This document shows positions 14,943-18,978 of a stretch of DNA of 18,978 nt, piece by piece. Below the pieces are notes generated by a model. The model was not told the DNA's origin, searched no databases, and was given only the letters and a program-made list of their open reading frames with translations. Each line of letters starts with the position of its first letter. The stretch's first letter is position 1. This stretch comes from Rhodobacteraceae bacterium UBA6273. GTDB taxonomy: Bacteria; Pseudomonadota; Alphaproteobacteria; Rhodobacterales; Rhodobacteraceae. The translations under genes were made by a program, and so were the position numbers. The stretch spans positions 1 to 18,978 of the forward strand of contig DJUV01000336.1 in assembly GCA_002440625.1 (NCBI GenBank), given 5' to 3'.

Positions 14943-15743
14943 TCAAGGGGAGATGAACTTCGCACCGCCGCCCGCGCGCATCCGCGTGGCCGGGTCCGGG
15001 GCTTTCATCTGGCCGGGCACTGCGCCCTCGCCGCGCCTCAGCGCCGCCTTCAGCTCGGCGACCGCCTGCGGCAGTTCCATGCCGAAGGCCAGGGTCTCGC
15101 CGCCGACCTTGCCACCCATCGACACCAGCGACACGATGGCGGCGCGGTTGCCCTTGCGGTGAAAGACCGGCGCGCCCGAAGACCCGAAGGTGACGTCGCA
15201 ATCGAAGGCGATCAACCCGCGCGCATGGCCCTTCACCCGGCAGGCATCATCCCATGAGAGGGCATCGTCCCGTCCCCGCCCAAAGGAGACGACAGAAAGA
15301 TCGCGCGCATCCGGCGCAAGTCCGGCCACCGCGAAGGGCGCCGCCGTCGTCAAGGGAACCGGCGTCGCCAGCTCGATCAGCCCAAGGTCATGGCGGATCG
15401 CCACTTCCATATCGCCTGCGGCCGGATCATAGCCGGGATGCACCACCATCCGCGCCACCGCCGATTCCGCCAGCGCCACCCCGTCGCTGAGGCCGGCGCG
15501 GAATCGCATGGCGTCGGGGCGGATATAGGCGTCGCCGCCGCCATAGAGGCAATGCGCCGCCGTCAGCACCAGATCGGGCGCAATGAGGACGCCGGTGCAA
15601 TAGCCATTCTCGCCCATCTCGACCCTGCCGACCGCCTCCCAGCCCAAGATGTCCTGGCGCAAGGTCAGGCGCTTCAACGGCGCCTCGGCCAGTGCCGGAA
15701 CCGCCGCGACCAGAAGCCCGAGGATGGCGAAGATCCCGCGCAT
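14943..15743 (-). CDS. Secreted trypsin-like serine protease (S1 family), second of a tandem pair
   Basis: A 266-residue exported protease. The signal peptide MRGIFAILGLLVAAVPALA is probably cut after A19. The catalytic triad is H64 (LTAAHC), D119 (RHDLGLIEL) and S189 (FGSSGAPVF, replacing the usual GDSGGP). Cysteines near H64 (C49, C65) and C168/C182 could form disulfides. The C-terminus past residue 240 is a basic linker ending AKFISP. It lies 6 bases after its paralogue, so the two are almost certainly cotranscribed. It likely acts in the periplasm or outside; substrate is unknown. DegP-type PDZ domains are absent. Confidence 0.88.
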   Translation of the reverse strand: MRGIFAILGLLVAAVPALAEAPLKRLTLRQDILGWEAVGRVEMGENGYCTGVLIAPDLVLTAAHCLYGGGDAYIRPDAMRFRAGLSDGVALAESAVARMVVHPGYDPAAGDMEVAIRHDLGLIELATPVPLTTAAPFAVAGLAPDARDLSVVSFGRGRDDALSWDDACRVKGHARGLIAFDCDVTFGSSGAPVFHRKGNRAAIVSLVSMGGKVGGETLAFGMELPQAVAELKAALRRGEGAVPGQMKAPDPATRMRAGGGAKFISP

Positions 15744-15749
15744 GGCCCC

Positions 15750-16562
15750 TCAGGGCCGCACGAACTTGGCCGACCCCACGGCCGATTGCCCGAAGACATG
15801 GCTGCCGCCGGCGGGCGCCACCTTCTGGAAGGCGCCCGTATTCGCCGCATAGGCCGCGCGCAACTCTTCCAGCGGCCGCTCCATCTCGCTGCCGAGCGCG
15901 ACCTTCTTGCCGCCCATCTCCGCCTTGGCGGAGACGACCGAGACGATCTTCGGCTCACCGTCGATCATCTCGAAGACCGGCGCGCCGGACGAGCCGAAGT
16001 CGACGTCGCAGGACAGGATCGTCATGCCCGGCTCGTTGCCGAGGACTCGGCAGAGGTCCTGGATAGACGGCGCGTCCGAACGGTCGAGCGCGTAGGAGAC
16101 GATGCCGACCGCATCACCCGCAATGGGGTCGGGGCCCACGTTGAAGGGGCGGATCGAGGGCAGCCGGATCGGCTGGTCCAGTTCGAGGAAGGCAATGTCA
16201 TAGGGCACTCGGTCGATCCGGTCGCGGCCCTCGTAAACATAGTCGGGATGCGCCATCGCCCGCCGCACGCCACGATAGGCGGCGGCGCGGCCATTGCGCC
16301 AACCGGCAAGGAACCTGAACTCGGAAGGCTCTATCGCCTGGCGGGTCTTCTGGTCGAAGATGCAATGCGCCGCCGTCAGCACGATGTCTGGCGCGATCAG
16401 TGCCCCGGTGCAGAAGCCCCGGTCGCCGATGTCGATGCGGCCCACCGCCTCCCAGCCCCGGGTTTCGTCGGCGGTGGCGAGCGACCGTAAGGGCGCCTCG
16501 TCCTGCGCCATTGCGAAAACTGGCAGGAGCGCTGCCAGAACTGCCAGTATTGCTGCCCGCAT
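15750..16562 (-). CDS. Secreted trypsin-like serine protease (S1 family), first of a tandem pair
   Basis: A 270-residue paralogue of the next gene. Signal peptide MRAAILAVLAALLPVFAMA is probably cut after A19. The triad is H66 (LTAAHC), D122 (PYDIAFLEL) and S192 (FGSSGAPVF). Shared blocks are GWEAVGRIDIGDRGFCTGAL (36-55; GWEAVGRVEMGENGYCTGVL in the partner), LIAPDIVLTAAHC and SCDVDFGSSGAPVF. Both proteins end in the same short motif, here SAKFVRP. The S1 specificity pocket cannot be assigned. An AAGGG lies about 5 bases before the ATG. It follows the beta-propeller gene after a hairpin, so it probably has its own promoter in the 77-base gap 16563-16639. Confidence 0.88.
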   Translation of the reverse strand: MRAAILAVLAALLPVFAMAQDEAPLRSLATADETRGWEAVGRIDIGDRGFCTGALIAPDIVLTAAHCIFDQKTRQAIEPSEFRFLAGWRNGRAAAYRGVRRAMAHPDYVYEGRDRIDRVPYDIAFLELDQPIRLPSIRPFNVGPDPIAGDAVGIVSYALDRSDAPSIQDLCRVLGNEPGMTILSCDVDFGSSGAPVFEMIDGEPKIVSVVSAKAEMGGKKVALGSEMERPLEELRAAYAANTGAFQKVAPAGGSHVFGQSAVGSAKFVRP

Positions 16563-16596
16563 TATCCCTTCCCCTGCCTTGAGCGCCTTCTAACGT

Positions 16597-16627
16597 GGCG
16601 ATGGGGCAAGAATAAGGCCCCATCGCC
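16597..16627 (-). terminator. Perfect 11-bp hairpin after the beta-propeller gene
   Basis: GGCGATGGGGC (16597-16607), 9-base AT-rich loop AAGAATAAG, GCCCCATCGCC (16617-16627). It begins 12 bases past the stop of the minus-strand gene. It lacks a T-run, so it may be a terminator or a 3'-end stabiliser. Confidence 0.55.
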
Positions 16628-16639
16628 GACAGGATCGCG

Positions 16640-17494
16640 TCAGGAGCCGGAACCGGAAGCGGCCCAGCTTTTGCCGCCGTCGCGGCTTTCCAGAAGGCTG
16701 TTCAGATGGGTCGCAATGACAAGATGTGCGGCATCGTCCGGGTCGATGGCGAGGTAAAGCGGAACCGCCTCGCCGAACCCGTCGCCAAGGGCCGCGAACT
16801 CGGCCCCCGCCGCAGGCGCCCGAAACAGCCCCTTGCCCGGCACGAAGGCGTAGACAGCACCATCCGGCGCCGCTTCAACCAGCGACACGACCTCTCCCTG
16901 AAAGGCCAGCGGCTGCCAGTTGCCGCCGGCATCCTCGCTGATGTAAAGGCCGCTTCCGGTTGCAGCATAAAGCCGGTCCGCCGATCCGCCCCCGGCCGAA
17001 AGCGCGATGACGCCCTCGGGCGGCGCGCCGGCAAGGCCCCATGTCTTGCCGCCGTCGCGGCTGATCTGAAGCCCGCCGAAAAGCCCGTAGATCGTCGCCG
17101 GATCGGCGGGGCTTGCGTCCATCGCGTGGAAATCGACCGGCCCGTCAACGCCTTGCGAAATCTGCGTCCAGGTTTGTCCGCCGTCCCGCGAAGCAAGGAA
17201 CCCCGAATTGCCGCCCTCCGCCGGATGGCCGCTCGCATAGTAGCTCATGGGGACGGCGGGGTCTGGCGAAAACCCCATGAAATCCTGCATCGGCGAGATC
17301 TGACTTGCCTCGCCCGCAAGGTCTACGGTGAAGAGGCCGTGATGCGTGGCGAGAAGAAGGTTGCCCGACCCGTCGCGGGCGAAGGCAAGGCCGTGATAGT
17401 GGGTTGCGCCGGCCAGTTCTGACAGCGGCATGGCGCCGGCGGCGCCGGCAAAGAAGAGGCAGAAGGCGCCGGAGAGGCGCGAGAGTGAGGACAT
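16640..17494 (-). CDS. Secreted Asp-box (BNR/sialidase-like) beta-propeller protein
   Basis: A 284-residue exported protein with a signal peptide (MSSLSRLSGAFCLFFAGAAG, then A). Four Asp-box motifs of the form SxDxGxxW are visible: SRDGGQTW (102-109), SRDGGKTW (145-152), SEDAGGNW (186-193) and SRDGGKSW (270-277), spaced as blades of a propeller. It may belong to the F510_1955-type glycosylhydrolase-like family, but no sialidase Arg triad can be pointed out. A hydrolase activity is not shown and a binding or assembly role is equally possible. The ATG at 17494 starts the signal peptide; the open frame further upstream has no signal-like or conserved sequence. It follows a small secreted Cys protein after 67 bases containing a GGCGGC/GCCGCC hairpin (17525-17540). 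Confidence 0.8.
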   Translation of the reverse strand: MSSLSRLSGAFCLFFAGAAGAMPLSELAGATHYHGLAFARDGSGNLLLATHHGLFTVDLAGEASQISPMQDFMGFSPDPAVPMSYYASGHPAEGGNSGFLASRDGGQTWTQISQGVDGPVDFHAMDASPADPATIYGLFGGLQISRDGGKTWGLAGAPPEGVIALSAGGGSADRLYAATGSGLYISEDAGGNWQPLAFQGEVVSLVEAAPDGAVYAFVPGKGLFRAPAAGAEFAALGDGFGEAVPLYLAIDPDDAAHLVIATHLNSLLESRDGGKSWAASGSGS

Positions 17495-17561
17495 GATCCC
17501 AAAATCCCTTGTCGTGGCATGAATGGCGGCAGGCGCCGCCGCTCTCAGGCAAAGGCACAGG

Positions 17562-17861
17562 TCAGGCGGGGCGCGTCGGCAACCTGTCCTCGTGCTGCGG
17601 ACGAAGCACTGACACAGGTGAGGTCGCAATTGCAGTACCAATGCCCGGCAACGGGCGGGCCGGCGCGGAAGCGACAGGCAGGACGGCACGATCGGCACCG
17701 CAGCGCAAAGGCGCATCCGACCGCACCGGGCAGGCCGCGCAGTCACGCGCCATCGCCATCGTCCCCGCCGGTGCCGCCACCATCGGACCGGGCAGCAGCG
17801 TCAAGGCGAGGCATAGCGAAAGCGCCAGCAGGATCGTCAGGCGATGAATCGTCCCAAGCAT
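17562..17861 (-). CDS. Small secreted Cys-containing protein, unknown function
   Basis: A 99-residue product I do not recognise. The N-terminus is a clear signal peptide (MLGTIHRLTILLALSLCLAL, then TLLPGPMVAAPA). The mature part has three cysteines (DCAACP at 41/44, RCG at 54) followed by a Pro-rich tail. DCAACP could bind a metal or form a disulfide. Start choice: the ATG at 17861 opens the signal peptide. A GTG at 17900 overlaps the glcF stop (GTGA) and would add 13 charged residues before it. It lies between glcF and the beta-propeller gene on the same strand, so all three may be cotranscribed. Existence as a gene is likely but not certain. Confidence 0.5.
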   Translation of the reverse strand: MLGTIHRLTILLALSLCLALTLLPGPMVAAPAGTMAMARDCAACPVRSDAPLRCGADRAVLPVASAPARPLPGIGTAIATSPVSVLRPQHEDRLPTRPA

Positions 17862-17896
17862 GGCCCGCTTATCGCGCCCTTCGCGCGCCGGGGCAA

Positions 17897-18978
17897 TCAC
17901 CTGCGGCCAAGTGCCGCCGGCCTTGGCCCGCCAGTCGCCCAGTCGATCAGTTCGACCGTATGGACCACCGGAATCACCGTGCCGGAGCCGATCTGCATCA
18001 TGCAGCCGATGTTCCCCGCTGCAATCACATCCGGCGCCCGCGCCTCAAGCGTCGCCACCTTGCGCCGCTTCAACTCGCCCGAAATCTCCGGCTGGAGAAG
18101 GTTGTAGGTCCCGGCCGAGCCGCAGCAGAGATGGCTGTCGGCCGGCTCCACCACTTCGAACCCCGCGCCCTTCAGAAGCGCCTTCGGCGCCGCCGTGACC
18201 TTCTGCCCGTGCTGGAGCGAACAGGCCGCATGATAGGCGATGCGCAGGGGCTCGGGTGCCCGCGCTTCGGGCTTCAGCCGGGCCAGAAGCTCGGTCACGT
18301 CGCAGGCAAGGGCGGCAATCTCCGCCGCCTCGGCGGCCAGGGGCGTCATGCGGAACATGTGCCCATAGTCCTTGACCGTGGTGCCACAACCGCTGGTGTT
18401 GATGACAATCGCATCAAGCCCGCCCGCCTGCTTCTCCGCCATCCAGGCGCGGATGTTGGCCTCCGCCGATCCATGCGCCTCGGCCTCGCGCCCCATGTGA
18501 TGGGTCAGCGCCCCGCAGCACCCCGCGCCCTTCGCCACCACCACCTCGCAGCCAAGCCGCCTCAGAAGCCGGATCGTCGCATCGTTGATGTCGGTGTTGA
18601 GCGCCTTCTGCGCGCAGCCGGTCATCAGCGCTACCCGCAGCTTCCGGGCGCCCGTGGCGGGAAAGACCTGCGGGTCGTCGTTACGGTTGACGGGAGGGAT
18701 ATACTTCGGCGCCATCGCCACCATGGCCCTGAGCCGCGCGTCGGGCAGGAACCGGGCGACAGGCCGGGCGAGCTTTGCGCCCGCCAGCGCCAGCCGGAAC
18801 CGCATCGGATGCGGGATCACCTGCGCCAGCACCCAGCGCAAGGCCCGGTCGCGCCAGGGCCTCCGGTAGGTCTTCTCGATATGGGCGCGGGCGTGATCGA
18901 CCAGATGCATGTAATGCACGCCCGAAGGGCAGGTCGTCATGCAGGCAAGGCATGAGAGGCAGCGGTCGATATGCTTGA
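17897..18978 (-). CDS. glcF: Glycolate oxidase iron-sulfur subunit, cut by the right window edge
   Basis: GlcF is the electron-transfer subunit of GlcDEF, which oxidises glycolate to glyoxylate at the membrane. The visible part begins within the second [4Fe-4S] motif, CLSCLACMTTCPSGVHYM (CxxCxxCxxxCP). Two CCG-type domains follow: KGAGCCGALTHHMG and SHLCCGSAGTYNL, with YHAACSLQHGQKV between. Some 360 residues are visible; only the N-terminus with the first cluster is missing. The TGA stop at 17897-17899 is followed by the small secreted gene 35 bases on. glcD and glcE should lie just beyond the right edge. The family call is firm. Confidence 0.92.
   Translation of the reverse strand, partial: KHIDRCLSCLACMTTCPSGVHYMHLVDHARAHIEKTYRRPWRDRALRWVLAQVIPHPMRFRLALAGAKLARPVARFLPDARLRAMVAMAPKYIPPVNRNDDPQVFPATGARKLRVALMTGCAQKALNTDINDATIRLLRRLGCEVVVAKGAGCCGALTHHMGREAEAHGSAEANIRAWMAEKQAGGLDAIVINTSGCGTTVKDYGHMFRMTPLAAEAAEIAALACDVTELLARLKPEARAPEPLRIAYHAACSLQHGQKVTAAPKALLKGAGFEVVEPADSHLCCGSAGTYNLLQPEISGELKRRKVATLEARAPDVIAAGNIGCMMQIGSGTVIPVVHTVELIDWATGGPRPAALGRR

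Noticed and set aside
15390..16490. 366-codon plus-strand open frame
   Set aside because: Antisense to both protease genes, which have signal peptides and catalytic triads.
17519..18955. 478-codon plus-strand open frame
   Set aside because: Antisense to glcF and the small secreted gene; Arg/Pro-rich artefact.

Overview
The window is GC-rich, densely packed DNA. Protein similarity, several TTG starts, few clear Shine-Dalgarno sites in places, and short intergenic elements of a kind I associate with this family all point to an alphaproteobacterium of the Rhodobacteraceae/Paracoccaceae. No RNA gene, CRISPR array, insertion sequence or phage gene was seen. All functions are inferred from sequence alone.

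Layout. Bases 1-668 (minus) hold the N-terminal half of a creatinase cut by the window edge. Bases 669-1005 are non-coding and contain two dyads and a GTAG-headed REP-like pair. Bases 1006-1632 (plus) are an AT-rich orphan gene for a small anchored or secreted protein. An ExoD-family gene (minus) diverges from a plus-strand run: two DppB/DppC-type ABC permeases, a 23-codon ORF, an SDR dehydrogenase, a P1-family (DmpA/NylC-like) self-cleaving peptidase and a SAM methyltransferase. The run reads as a peptide/amide uptake and hydrolysis unit, but no ATPase or solute-binding protein is present. A kynurenine-formamidase-like hydrolase (minus) converges on it and diverges from gabD (succinate-semialdehyde dehydrogenase), which ends in a textbook terminator.

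Bases 9434-9979 carry a secreted YQQP-repeat protein whose C-terminal peptidoglycan-binding-like domain is cut by an in-frame TAA. Next comes a regulatory cluster on the plus strand: a soluble two-PAS HWE histidine kinase, an ECF sigma factor, and a membrane-anchored von Willebrand A (YfbK-like) protein whose cytoplasmic N-terminus may be the anti-sigma part. Three stacked hairpins separate it from a convergent small heat-shock protein gene.

The last third is all minus strand. In transcription order it holds glcF (cut by the right edge), a small secreted Cys protein, an Asp-box beta-propeller protein, two tandem trypsin-like proteases that share a C-terminal AKFxxP tail, and hsp20.

The most unusual items are the ECF/HWE/VWA cluster, the tandem proteases with a shared tail, the nonsense-split gene, the AT-rich orphan next to a REP-like element, and the three tandem dyads ahead of a possibly leaderless permease operon.
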